Shown in pieces: positions 12,524-25,175 of a DNA stretch of 64,000 nucleotides (its first letter is position 1; each line of letters starts with the position of its first letter). Under the pieces are notes generated by a model, which did not search any database, was not told where the DNA came from, and saw only the letters and a list, made by a program, of their open reading frames with translations. This DNA is from Poecilobothrus nobilitatus (Eukaryota > Arthropoda > Insecta > Diptera > Dolichopodidae). Location of the stretch: positions 1,054,001 through 1,118,000 of the forward strand of contig OX352773.1 of NCBI GenBank assembly GCA_947095535.1, in the 5' to 3' direction. The position numbers were made by a program, and so were the translations under genes.

Positions 12524-13869
12524 TGCTCATATAAATATCAAAGATATAAATAAATAAATAAAAAAAATGTTATTCTTTAATTTTTTAAAATGTCATATGT
12601 ATTCTATAAAAGTTCAGTTTAATTCTAAATTCAATTGTTCCAATATTTATGGATTATTTTGATTGTCACAATATGACCGAGATGGTATTCAGTTTCAAAA
12701 TGATTATTAATATTAATTTTTCAGTTTAAAAATATTTTTGTTTATAGTTTGTTTTTATTATAAAAATGAATTCGTAATTGTTAATTTTATTATTTTTTAC
12801 AAATTTTCTTTACATTTATTTCAAAAAATTCTAATTATTTATATATTAGATAAATGAATACGGAAAAAGATTACCTACTTAATTAACTGTTATCGTTCAT
12901 AAGCATTTCTGTGCTGACCAATGTTGTGGGGGTATTACTTGAAAATTTATTGAAAGCAATTTTTTCAACAGAAAGAGGTTGCTCTTAGTACAATTTTTTT
13001 GTTACAATCCACTATATTTAAAAATACAAAGTCCATCACTGGTCGCTACTTTTACTATGTGCACACATACTACCATCCATTTACAATTCATTATTTCCAT
13101 GCATTGCTGAAATAATGTGGAAGTTAAGTAAAGAATATCTATTACAATAAGAAAGGACACTCAAGTGATTTTGCTGAATTTTCTCATGATCTTGGTATTG
13201 TTGTTCGAAATTTTTTTTGCCTGTAAAATAGAATAGATACATAGTAATAGTAACACTTGCAAGAAAGCGAAAAAGCAATATTTAAATTATAACAGAAATT
13301 CTTATTTCATGTTTTTTTTTAAATAACCCCGACCGCCCCAAAATTTCTAACGCACCCAGTTTCCCACCATACCACCATCACCATCGGACAGTTTCTATTA
13401 CTCAGTCAATACGGTGAACGGGCGATTAATTAATTAAGTTTATTTACTTTTTAAATTTCATTATCCGGTCTAATTTTTCTTGTTATTCTGTTTAGAAAGA
13501 AATTTATTTTTGTTAACTGTATCATTTTTTGATATCAATTTATAACTAACTTTTCCAAAGTGATAAGCAACTTTTTTAATCAAAGTACATTTACTTTTAT
13601 TTAAGAAAAAAAAAAATAATAAGAATAAAAATATATACTAAAATAAGCATATATACTAAAAAGTTTATTACCTAAAAATTCTTCTATTAGTCGCCATTCT
13701 ATGAAAGCCACTTTTCTAATTCCAACAATTACTAATTACTAAATCATCTAATACACATGTTAGTGACTAAATATATTATACAGACGAACAGTTTCGTATA
13801 AAAATTTTAAGTCTTTTTTAGGAGGCAGCAGGAACATTTTTTTGGGGCCAGACTAAATATTTTACAATA
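12524..13869. other. Gene-free stretch (also at 19729-21074)
   Basis: This is AT-rich filler with one noticeably GC-richer patch at about 13325-13425 (CCCCGACCGCCCC and onward). The patch may be a leftover of another element, but it shows no motif I can name. No supported gene was found. Confidence 0.5.
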
Positions 13870-15145
13870 TTTGATGGTACTGATGGTATTCCAAATATAT
13901 TTTTAAAAAAAAAGTTCGAATTATCGCCCAATTGCGAAACTAGCATCTATTCCCAAGCTTTTTAAATTGATCGTATTTGATTCTATTTATGATCATTGTA
14001 CTTGTTTTTTATCACCTTATTAACATGGCTTTGTTGTTTATTTTTAAGTTGGAAAAACTAGGATTCCCATTTTTTTCATTAATTGGATTCACTCCTATCT
14101 TTCCCAACGTAGGTATAGTGTGTCTTTTAAATCTGCCACATCTTCTGAATTCGATGCTGCCACAGGTGTTCTCCAAGGTAGTCATCTTGGACCTCTACTG
14201 TTCATTATTTCGATTAATGATGTTACTTCGTTAATACTTAATAGCCATATTAAAATGTACTCTTACGATATGAAAATCTCCCTTAAAATTAAAAATTTAG
14301 AAGATGCTTTAGCCTTGCTAACTTATATTAATCGATTCTATGATTGGTGCTACAATAATAATCTTCAACTTAACGTTAATAAATGTGCATTAATCACTTT
14401 TACACGTCGTTCATGTCATGTATTCCTATTCTTTCAATAACCAAACTATTCCTAAAGTTGTCTCTATAAAAGATCTAGGGCTACTCTTTAACAATAATTT
14501 TCATATAAATAGAATCGCATCAGTTCAAAAAAAATTTTCTTAGATTTGCTTTACGCTTTCTTCCATGGGAAAAACCTTTAAGACTACCGCCTTATGAACA
14601 TAGACTAAATTTATTACACCTTCATATCCTTGAGAAACGTCGTAAAGTAACAGATATAGTGTTCTAAACCGAAATAATTAAAGGTAATGTTTTGTCTTCT
14701 CAATTATTCGCTAAACTCAATTTTTCTTCATATTCAAATTAAGATCTGTAAATATGTTTAACTTGCATTTTCATAGAACTAATTATGACAAACATGAATC
14801 TATTAATAGGATGATGTCTCTCTCTTTGTAACATATATAAACCCCATATTAATGTCCTATTAAAAAACAGTCACTTAAAAGTAATCTGTATTTGTGTGAA
14901 TGAAGTTATTGAATAACCTTGACCTGAGGATTCTTAATTGAATTTATTTTGTTGTAATTTATAGTTTTGTTGTATTTATAGTTTAGTATAAATTGTAATT
15001 TCTTTTTTTTTTCATTTAATTATTATTAATTAGTTATTTTTATTGTTATTTGAATTTTTGTTTAATTTCAGCTTTAAACTAGATTAAGTATTTTTATTGT
15101 AACTTTCTTGATTTAAAGCTCGTATTAAAAAAATAAATAAAAAAC
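13870..15145 (+). pseudogene. LINE reverse transcriptase fragment, copy in unit 1
   Basis: Frames in order give DGTDGIPNIFLK, then SNYRPIAKLASIPKLFKLI (from 13916), then GVLQGSHLGPLLFIISINDV (about 14163-14222), then KMYSYDMKI at the catalytic site. Next comes NNNLQLNVNKCALITFTR, and further on the C-terminal LPPYEHRLNLLHLHILEKRR (about 14590-14645). These are the ordered RT motifs of a Jockey-superfamily LINE. The catalytic F/YxDD box reads YSYD, so one aspartate is lost. Stops and frameshifts occur between motifs, and the sequence between the second and third motifs is shortened. The 3' end is A-rich at about 15128-15145. It is dead. Confidence 0.75.
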
Positions 15146-15429
15146 AAAATTATTTGTGTTATAGGTGTTCTGTCATATTTTCTTTATGTCTCTGAAATTT
15201 GGGCCATGGATTCTAATTTGAAAGGATTTGGACCATGGGTTCGGCTTTAGGAAGCTTCCAAACGAGCCCTACAGCAAACCATCCAGAAAAATCTGAAATT
15301 ACATCTTTTTTGTTCCAAAGGAGCATTTTTAGCCCTTCATATGTTGTATGGGGATTTCAATATTTATGCCCGAATATCGTCATATTGAAGACGAATATCG
15401 TCTTCAACTTTTGTTTGGGGACCAGTATT
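15146..15429. other. Unassigned segment between LINE tail and array (also at 22351-22634)
   Basis: This more complex patch contains CCATGGATTCTAATTTGAAA and CCATGGGTTCGG as two near-copies about 35 bp apart, and GAATATCGTC repeated three times near 15371-15405. A short frame runs across it without a motif I recognise. It may be part of a further element whose tail seeded the microsatellite. Confidence 0.35.
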
Positions 15430-16032
15430 TTAGTAAATAGTAAATAATAAATAGTAAATAATAAATAATAATAAAAATAAATAATAATAATAATAATAAA
15501 TAATAATAATTAATAATAAATAATAATAAATAATAATAAATAATAATAAATAATAATAAATAATAATAAATAATAATAAATAATAATAAATAATAAATAA
15601 TAAATAATAAATAATAAATAATAAATAATAAATAATAAATAATAAATAATAAATAATAAATAATAAATAATAAATAATAAATAATAAATAATAAATAATA
15701 AATAATAAATAATAAATAATAAATAATAAATAATAAATAATAAATAATAAATAATAAATAATAATAAATAATAAATAATAATAAATAATAAATAATAAAT
15801 AATAAATAATAAATAATAAATAATAAATAATAAATAATAAATAATAAATAATAAATAATAAATAATAAATAATAAATAATAAATAATTAATAAATAATAA
15901 ATAATAAATAATAAATAATAAATAATAAATAATAAATAATAAATAATAAATAATAAATAATAAATAATAAATAATAAATAATAAATAATAAATAATAAAT
16001 AATAAATAATAAATAATAAATAATAAATAATA
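15430..16032. repeat. (TAATAAA)n heptamer array 1
   Basis: After about 90 bp of mixed TAA repeats and a stretch with a 10-bp period, the array is almost pure TAATAAA heptamer with a few phase slips (for example AATTAATAAAT near 15886). The T-rich strand (TTTATTA)n has no stop codon in any frame and translates as a 7-residue cycle of F, I, I, Y, Y, L, L. Long apparent ORFs across it are therefore not genes. Confidence 0.95.
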
Positions 16033-18147
16033 AATGGCAAGATGTTTTCAATTTTTAAACTGACATTATATACAAGGAGGTTAAAAATTTACTTTATTAG
16101 AATATTTACCTACTTTTAAACAAATTTAAAAAAAAAAAAGTTTAAAAATTTACTTATTAATTTTACTCTGTCTGTTGACATTTGAATATTTGATATTTAA
16201 GTTGAAACATAAACAGCATACGTTCACTCGGATTTAAATAATTATGAATTTTAGAAATTTTTATATTTAACACTTATTGTAGCAATTGTTATTCAGTTTT
16301 GGAAAACAATATTATATACATGTATGTATGTACATATATTATAATACATGTTGCGAAATAGTATAAAATACTAACATTTTATTTTAATATACCCAAGCAA
16401 AAACAATAAAAACTGAAAAATACATTACATAGTAATAATGAAAAAATAGATTGTACGTACTTAATAAATAATATGCATTATTAAATTTCATGTTTTTTAG
16501 CCCATCATTATCAGAATAAAAATTAGTCATTCATTATTAGATATATTAGAATATTTATTTAATTGTTAATATTTCTTAATAAGTATCATGTATGTATGTT
16601 AACAAATATTATACTCAAATAATTGAAAACTATGTACCTATCTATACAATTCAAAGATAAGTAAATTTATACAAATTCCTTTTTTTATACTAAATGACTT
16701 ATGACGAATGGGGAATGGGGATTCGGACATAAGAGACATGCAAATATTTTTCTTTAAGGTTTTTAAGTATAGAGTTCAAATAGTTGTGTTGTGACTTATG
16801 TACATACATGCTGTATAGATTATAGTACAAACGGAAAACGAGTGACTATAACGAGGTTACTTATCATTTATTTTAACTACGAATAAAGCTAGCATTAAAT
16901 CATAAAAAAGTTGATATAAATTAAATTATTTTAATGGTCAATAATTAGAAAAACTTTTTTATAAACTAAATTACGTTGATTTAAATATAATTCAAAACAA
17001 ATTGAAATCTTAGTTTTTACTTATGATCTGTAACAAACGAGTTTTACATACATACATATGTATGTATGTACATGCTAGAATTAATAATTATTTTATTACC
17101 TACTTTAAAAATCCTTATTCCTTACGTGTTCTGAAATTTTGTATTATGTTCGAATGTATGTACATATACACATATGTAAATTATAGATGCCTTTCAAAAA
17201 ACATGAATATACATACTTGTGTTATAAATTATAATACATATAATATTTATAAAGTTATAACAAATGTAAATACTATACATACATACATATGAATGCAGAT
17301 ACAAAATTTATAAAATATTAAATCTTGATGACATAATTTCTTATTGGAAATGGAAAAGTAAATTCAAAGGATCTAAAAAAAAAAAAAAAAAAATCAATAG
17401 TTTGACGCCAAAAATATTTTATGAAATTTCTTGTCCTTGAAATTTTTAAATATGTACGTATGGATGGAGTATATCTATGCATCTATACATGCATATGTAA
17501 CGATTAAGTAGATCCACAATTTAGTATAACTTATAGTTAATTTTTTTTAAATTTACCTGTAAACCCACTGAACATGTTGACAATTGAAAATTTAAGTAGA
17601 ATTCCTTAATCCAAAAGCTATCTTGAATAGTTTTCTTTTATTTGCAACACTCGCACGAAACACTATCTATGAAAGTATTTATTTCTTTTTTCAATTCTAA
17701 AATAAATCTTTAAACTTTGTTTTTTTTTTAAATGTTTAGAAAACTTAGGGAAAAACAACGCTACAGCTCCACGGTTATACTTATTCTAATTTCTAAAATC
17801 AAATTTCTTTCCTATTACTTGCTTGTCTATTTTTAAAAAATGAATACCTAAATTCCATTCCATTCCAATTCAATCCAACTAAAAAGTAAAAAACTAAATA
17901 AAATAAAAAGCAGCAATACTAATATACCAAAAAACAAAAACAAAATAGTAAGGAGAGGAGACTCTCAGTCCATCTCATGCTCATTATACACATACATGTA
18001 AGGTTAAATTTTCATTTTTAAATTGTATTTATACTTATTAATATATTCCTAATTTACTTTGCTATGCTATTTAATTCAATGATATTATTGATAGTATGCG
18101 TTAAAATATTTTTATTCTTTACAATGTCAGCAGTCAGCACTCAGCAG

Positions 18148-18711
18148 CAGTGATGAAGTCTTCGATACAATTGTACTTTTTTCAATACAATTGATTTAAA
18201 AAATACCTTAGTACATTGACTAAATTCAATACACTCCACTAAAATTTTTTTTTGAAAATATAAAACCTAACAAGTTTAATATACAAAATTAAAACATTTA
18301 TGTATGGATATAGTATATTAATATTGTATATAATTTTATTTTCTAACAAACTTTCGCATTCTTATTGTATTTTGTATTGTATTTGTATTTATTTGCATTT
18401 GTTTACATGTACCGAATTTTTTAGGCATAATTTTTCGATGAGGTTGGCTTTTGCATTCAGCATCGTTGATTGTATTTAGAACGTTAGTTTAAGTAACTTT
18501 GAATTTCGTTGTTGCGTTTATATTTAAGTGTCAACATTTTTGTCGTTAATTTTAAATTGATAGCGTGATTATACTCGTTCGATAGGTAAATAAAGACTTA
18601 GTTAAAATAAACTTACAAAATACTGTACAAAATTCAGTACAATTATTGCCAATTAAGTACAATGTTTATTATACTTTTGATACAATTCATATTACATACT
18701 CTTCATCCCTG
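18148..18711. mobile_element. hAT-like MITE, duplicate copy
   Basis: This copy of the element at 10943-11506 includes its CTCAGCAG flanks, so it was carried by the segmental duplication and was not a separate insertion. Confidence 0.75.
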
Positions 18712-19135
18712 CTCAGCAGTTTTTACCAGAAATGGAATGTTTAGTAATTAGTACAATTGTATCGATTTCGATCCAATCAAAAAATAAGAATGAATTTAAG
18801 TACAATTAACAAAAATTTTCTTAGTAATTAAAAAGCAATATCAATAATGGGAAGAAATATATTTATGAAATTATAATGTTACAGCATTCTGTTACTAACA
18901 CTATCCCTAGTTTTCAATCCCTGTTATAATAAATATTAAAATATTTTTTTACTTTTATCAAATTATTAATTTAATTCATTGAAGATATTATTTATAGTTT
19001 GGTTTAGAAGTGTGTTTGAATTATTATTTTTGAATTAATTATAGCAAGTTTGAATTATTTCATTATATTTTTGTTAAATATGTAAACAATTACTTATATG
19101 TACTTTGTACGAAATTTGTGAAAACTTTGTGCATA

Positions 19136-19728
19136 AAGGCTGGTTTTCATTAGACCGATATATCCACGAAAATGTTAGAGCATAGGCAGAAGGTACCAAA
19201 ATGATAAGTGTTTGAAAGAGATAAAGCTAAAAAAATATCCATGAAACATTTGAGAATATCCACGAAAATATGTTCTCTGAATATATTTTGCTATAAATAT
19301 CGTGGATATTTTTAATACATATGCAACAATTGTATATCTTGCAAAAAAAATTCTCATTACCATGACATTTAAATTTTAAAGTGTCAAAAAAACTAACAAA
19401 CATTTTAAAATAAACAAATGTTCAAAAATTTTTTTTTTGTTTTTTAGTGAGAAACTACATATATTAAAATGACTATATTATAGGTATTAAAATATTATTA
19501 ATAAACTATACTATTTTTAACAAATAAAAAATTTTAAATTTTTAGCTAAATATGAATATAAATATTAATAAATTAGGTTATGTACATTTTTTACTTTCAA
19601 AGTGTTGCTGTAATATTTTGTAATAATATAATTTTTTTTTCTCCCTCTTTTCCACTGGTAGTATATTATATTTTTCTCTTTTTAAAGTTGCGGTAATATC
19701 CACGAAATTTCTCATGAAAACCAGCCAA
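19136..19728. mobile_element. Second MITE, duplicate copy
   Basis: This is a copy of 11931-12523 at +7205 with the same ends and flanks. It arose by the segmental duplication. Confidence 0.55.
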
Positions 19729-21074
19729 TGCTCATATAAATATCAAAGATATAAATAAATAAATAAAAAAAATGTTATTCTTTAATTTTTTAAAATGTCA
19801 TATGTATTCTATAAAAGTTCAGTTTAATTCTAAATTCAATTGTTCCAATATTTATGGATTATTTTGATTGTCACAATATGACCGAGATGGTATTCAGTTT
19901 CAAAATGATTATTAATATTAATTTTTCAGTTTAAAAATATTTTTGTTTATAGTTTGTTTTTATTATAAAAATGAATTCGTAATTGTTAATTTTATTATTT
20001 TTTACAAATTTTCTTTACATTTATTTCAAAAAATTCTAATTATTTATATATTAGATAAATGAATACGGAAAAAGATTACCTACTTAATTAACTGTTATCG
20101 TTCATAAGCATTTCTGTGCTGACCAATGTTGTGGGGGTATTACTTGAAAATTTATTGAAAGCAATTTTTTCAACAGAAAGAGGTTGCTCTTAGTACAATT
20201 TTTTTGTTACAATCCACTATATTTAAAAATACAAAGTCCATCACTGGTCGCTACTTTTACTATGTGCACACATACTACCATCCATTTACAATTCATTATT
20301 TCCATGCATTGCTGAAATAATGTGGAAGTTAAGTAAAGAATATCTATTACAATAAGAAAGGACACTCAAGTGATTTTGCTGAATTTTCTCATGATCTTGG
20401 TATTGTTGTTCGAAATTTTTTTTGCCTGTAAAATAGAATAGATACATAGTAATAGTAACACTTGCAAGAAAGCGAAAAAGCAATATTTAAATTATAACAG
20501 AAATTCTTATTTCATGTTTTTTTTTAAATAACCCCGACCGCCCCAAAATTTCTAACGCACCCAGTTTCCCACCATACCACCATCACCATCGGACAGTTTC
20601 TATTACTCAGTCAATACGGTGAACGGGCGATTAATTAATTAAGTTTATTTACTTTTTAAATTTCATTATCCGGTCTAATTTTTCTTGTTATTCTGTTTAG
20701 AAAGAAATTTATTTTTGTTAACTGTATCATTTTTTGATATCAATTTATAACTAACTTTTCCAAAGTGATAAGCAACTTTTTTAATCAAAGTACATTTACT
20801 TTTATTTAAGAAAAAAAAAAATAATAAGAATAAAAATATATACTAAAATAAGCATATATACTAAAAAGTTTATTACCTAAAAATTCTTCTATTAGTCGCC
20901 ATTCTATGAAAGCCACTTTTCTAATTCCAACAATTACTAATTACTAAATCATCTAATACACATGTTAGTGACTAAATATATTATACAGACGAACAGTTTC
21001 GTATAAAAATTTTAAGTCTTTTTTAGGAGGCAGCAGGAACATTTTTTTGGGGCCAGACTAAATATTTTACAATA

Positions 21075-22350
21075 TTTGATGGTACTGATGGTATTCCAAA
21101 TATATTTTTAAAAAAAAAGTTCGAATTATCGCCCAATTGCGAAACTAGCATCTATTCCCAAGCTTTTTAAATTGATCGTATTTGATTCTATTTATGATCA
21201 TTGTACTTGTTTTTTATCACCTTATTAACATGGCTTTGTTGTTTATTTTTAAGTTGGAAAAACTAGGATTCCCATTTTTTTCATTAATTGGATTCACTCC
21301 TATCTTTCCCAACGTAGGTATAGTGTGTCTTTTAAATCTGCCACATCTTCTGAATTCGATGCTGCCACAGGTGTTCTCCAAGGTAGTCATCTTGGACCTC
21401 TACTGTTCATTATTTCGATTAATGATGTTACTTCGTTAATACTTAATAGCCATATTAAAATGTACTCTTACGATATGAAAATCTCCCTTAAAATTAAAAA
21501 TTTAGAAGATGCTTTAGCCTTGCTAACTTATATTAATCGATTCTATGATTGGTGCTACAATAATAATCTTCAACTTAACGTTAATAAATGTGCATTAATC
21601 ACTTTTACACGTCGTTCATGTCATGTATTCCTATTCTTTCAATAACCAAACTATTCCTAAAGTTGTCTCTATAAAAGATCTAGGGCTACTCTTTAACAAT
21701 AATTTTCATATAAATAGAATCGCATCAGTTCAAAAAAAATTTTCTTAGATTTGCTTTACGCTTTCTTCCATGGGAAAAACCTTTAAGACTACCGCCTTAT
21801 GAACATAGACTAAATTTATTACACCTTCATATCCTTGAGAAACGTCGTAAAGTAACAGATATAGTGTTCTAAACCGAAATAATTAAAGGTAATGTTTTGT
21901 CTTCTCAATTATTCGCTAAACTCAATTTTTCTTCATATTCAAATTAAGATCTGTAAATATGTTTAACTTGCATTTTCATAGAACTAATTATGACAAACAT
22001 GAATCTATTAATAGGATGATGTCTCTCTCTTTGTAACATATATAAACCCCATATTAATGTCCTATTAAAAAACAGTCACTTAAAAGTAATCTGTATTTGT
22101 GTGAATGAAGTTATTGAATAACCTTGACCTGAGGATTCTTAATTGAATTTATTTTGTTGTAATTTATAGTTTTGTTGTATTTATAGTTTAGTATAAATTG
22201 TAATTTCTTTTTTTTTTCATTTAATTATTATTAATTAGTTATTTTTATTGTTATTTGAATTTTTGTTTAATTTCAGCTTTAAACTAGATTAAGTATTTTT
22301 ATTGTAACTTTCTTGATTTAAAGCTCGTATTAAAAAAATAAATAAAAAAC
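21075..22350 (+). pseudogene. LINE reverse transcriptase fragment, copy in unit 2
   Basis: This is a copy of 13870-15145 with the same broken frames and the same YSYD in place of the catalytic YxDD. Identical lesions show that it was already dead when duplicated. Confidence 0.75.
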
Positions 22351-22634
22351 AAAATTATTTGTGTTATAGGTGTTCTGTCATATTTTCTTTATGTCTCTGA
22401 AATTTGGGCCATGGATTCTAATTTGAAAGGATTTGGACCATGGGTTCGGCTTTAGGAAGCTTCCAAACGAGCCCTACAGCAAACCATCCAGAAAAATCTG
22501 AAATTACATCTTTTTTGTTCCAAAGGAGCATTTTTAGCCCTTCATATGTTGTATGGGGATTTCAATATTTATGCCCGAATATCGTCATATTGAAGACGAA
22601 TATCGTCTTCAACTTTTGTTTGGGGACCAGTATT

Positions 22635-23743
22635 TTAGTAAATAGTAAATAATAAATAGTAAATAATAAATAATAATAAAAATAAATAATAATAATAATA
22701 ATAAATAATAATAATTAATAATAAATAATAATAAATAATAATAAATAATAATAAATAATAATAAATAATAATAAATAATAATAAATAATAATAAATAATA
22801 ATAAATAATAAATAATAAATAATAAATAATAAATAATAAATAATAAATAATAAATAATAAATAATAAATAATAAATAATAAATAATAAATAATAAATAAT
22901 AAATAATAAATAATAAATAATAAATAATAAATAATAAATAATAAATAATAAATAATAAATAATAATAAATAATAAATAATAATAAATAATAAATAATAAA
23001 TAATAAATAATAAATAATAAATAATAAATAATAAATAATAAATAATAAATAATAAATAATAAATAATAAATAATAAATAATAAATAATAAATAATAAATA
23101 ATTAATAAATAATAAATAATAAATAATAAATAATAAATAATAAATAATAAATAATAAATAATAAATAATAAATAATAAATAATAAATAATAAATAATAAA
23201 TAATAAATAATAAATAATAAATAATAAATAATAAATAATAAATAATAAATAATAAATAATAAATAATAAATAATAAATAATAAATAATAAATAATAAATA
23301 ATAAATAATAATAAATAATAAATAATAAATAATAAATAATAAATAATAAATAATAAATAATAAATAATAAATAATAAATAATAAATAATAAATAATAAAT
23401 AATAAATAATAAATAATAAATAATAAATAATAAATAATAAATAATAAATAATAAATAATAAATAATAAATAATAAATAATAAATAATAAATAATAAATAA
23501 TAAATAATAAATAATAAATAATAAATAATAAATAATAAATAATAAATAATAAATAATAAATAATAAATAATAACTAATAAATAATAAATAATAAATAATA
23601 AATAATAAATAATAAATAATAAATAATAAATAATAAATAATAAATAATAAATAATAAATAATAAATAATAAATAATAAATAATAAATAATAAATAATAAA
23701 TAATAAATAATAAATAATAATAATAATAGTAATAATAATAATA
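22635..23743. repeat. (TAATAAA)n heptamer array 2
   Basis: About 1.1 kb of TAATAAA follows the same mixed-TAA start as array 1. It has rare interruptions (ATTAATAAAT at 23101, TAACTAATAA near 23573) and ends in TAATAATAGT-type trinucleotide repeats before unique sequence at about 23744. The stop-free strand yields a 396-codon frame that is not a gene. Confidence 0.95.
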
Positions 23744-23744
23744 G

Positions 23745-23778
23745 CTCTGGTTATATCATGCAAGTAAGGTGTTATATA
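23745..23778. repeat. Inter-array unique block, copy 1
   Basis: CTCTGGTTATATCATGCAAG plus TAAGGTGTTATATA recurs at 24788-24821, about 1043 bp away. Together with the array between them, this makes a higher-order tandem repeat. About 40 bp of unique sequence (CTGCTGCACGTTGCAATCC and onward) follows this copy only. Confidence 0.8.
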
Positions 23779-23819
23779 CTGCTGCACGTTGCAATCCACT
23801 GATGGTGCTGGCTCTATAG

Positions 23820-24770
23820 TAAAATAATAATAGTAATAATAAATAACAACAATAATAATAATAATAAATAATAAATAATAAATAATAAATAATAATAATA
23901 ATAATAATAAGAATAATAATAATAATAATAAATAATAAGAATAATAATAATAAATAATAAATAATAAATAATAAATAATAAATAATAAATAATAAATAAT
24001 AAATAATAAATAATAAATAATAAATAATAAATAATAAATAATAAATAATAAATAATAAATAATAAATAATAAATAATAAATAATAAATAATAAATAATAA
24101 ATAATAAATAATAAATAATAAATAATAAATAATAAATAATAAATAATAAATAATAAATAATAAATAATAAATAATAAATAATAAATAATAAATAATAAAT
24201 AATAAATAATAAATAATAAATAATAAATAATAAATAATAAATAATAAATAATAAATAATAAATAATAAATAATAAATAATAAATAATAAATAATAAATAA
24301 TAAATAATAAATAATAAATAATAAATAATAAATAATAAATAATAAATAATAAATAATAAATAATAAATAATAAATAATAAATAATAAATAATAAATAATA
24401 AATAATAAATAATAAATAATAAATAATAAATAATAAATAATAAATAATAAATAATAAATAATAAATAATAAATAATAAATAATAAATAATAAATAATAAA
24501 TAATAAATAATAAATAATAAATAATAAATAATAAATAATAAATAATAAATAATAAATAATAAATAATAAATAATAAATAATAAATAATAAATAATAAATA
24601 ATAAATAATAAATAATAAATAATAAATAATAAATAATAAATAATAAATAATAAATAATAAATAATAAATAATAAATAATAAATAATAAATAATAAATAAT
24701 AATAAATAATAATAATAAATAATAAATAATAAATAATAATAATAGTAATAATAATAATAATAATAATAGC
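23820..24770. repeat. (TAATAAA)n heptamer array 3
   Basis: A mixed AAT/ATAACAAC start leads into about 750 bp of very regular TAATAAA, then TAATAATAGTAATAAT repeats. It has fewer interruptions than array 2. The 330-codon frame on the minus strand is an artefact of the stop-free heptamer. Confidence 0.95.
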
Positions 24771-24787
24771 TACTACAGTGAAGCTAT

Positions 24788-24821
24788 CTCTGGTTATATC
24801 ATGCAAGTAAGGTGTTATATA
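24788..24821. repeat. Inter-array unique block, copy 2
   Basis: This is the second copy of the block at 23745. It is preceded here by a TACTACAGTGAAGCTAT stretch. A similar CTACAGTGACAGTGG occurs just downstream (about 24870-24890), so these blocks probably derive from one LINE 3' UTR with TAA-rich tails. Confidence 0.75.
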
Positions 24822-24959
24822 AAAATAATAATAATATTAATAAGAATACTAATACCAATAATAACAGCCGCTACAGTGACAGTGGGGATTTCTACTACAT
24901 GTTGTAACTGTTGTAATAGCTATAGTCACTGTTAGTAAAATAGTAATAATAATAGGCGG

Positions 24960-25175
24960 ATTCATTGTTTCCTTACAGTCCCACTCCGAATTCAATGTTT
25001 CCGTATCCTTTCCTATCCTTACTGCCTAGTCAATATACTGCGTTCGCTGGTAAAGGTTTCATCCCATTATATTGGCTAAAAGGGGTGGGTTTAGTCAGTA
25101 AGAATCTGACACTTCCAAGGGGGAAATTCTTGGTGTCTTTGGAAGATTCCCACCTCCCTTATGGGGGAAAAAAAA
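24960..25175 (+). pseudogene. LINE 3' untranslated tail remnant
   Basis: The segment carries GGCTAAAAGGGGTGGGTTTAG, then AATCTGACACTTCCAAGGG, then TTGGTGTCTTTGGAAGATT, and ends in a GGGGGAAAAAAAAA tail. The same order (AAGGGGGTTGGTTTTGG, AGTCCAACACTACCCAAAG, CGTGTAGTTCCTTTGAATGA) follows the LINE RT at 63680-63900. This is therefore most likely the 3' end of a related LINE, severely 5'-truncated. It has no coding capacity. Confidence 0.55.

Larger units (their letters stand above)
8828..16032. repeat. Tandem segmental duplication, copy 1 (unit 7205 bp)
   Basis: Everything from AATGGCAAGATG at 8828 recurs at 16033 with a constant offset of 7205 bp. The reading frames compared give identical translations at 9818/17023, 11970/19175, 13081/20286, 13977/21182 and 15235/22440. 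The left edge is sharp: CGAT precedes 8828, whereas array sequence precedes 16033. The unit runs through AT-rich DNA, a hAT-like MITE, a second MITE, a dead LINE RT and a (TAATAAA)n array. I found no substitution outside the array where I compared lines directly. This is either a very recent tandem duplication or an assembly duplicate made at the microsatellite. Confidence 0.9.
16033..23237. repeat. Tandem segmental duplication, copy 2
   Basis: This is the second copy of the 8828-16032 unit at offset +7205. It holds the same MITEs, the LINE fragment and the start of the heptamer array. Inside the array the copies stop being colinear: the AATTAATAAAT slip lies about 10 bp further along than the offset predicts. 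Array 2 then runs much longer than array 1. The right end of the unit cannot be placed exactly within the array. Confidence 0.85.

Noticed and set aside
22609..23799. 396-codon frame on the minus strand, and similar frames of 330 and 176 codons at 23814-24806 and 15510-16040
   Set aside because: They are translations of the stop-free (TTTATTA)n strand, cyclic in F, I, I, Y, Y, L, L. There is no independent evidence of coding.
23745..24821. CRISPR-like repeat-spacer structure
   Set aside because: There are only two copies of the 34-bp block about 1 kb apart, separated by microsatellite, in an insect genome.
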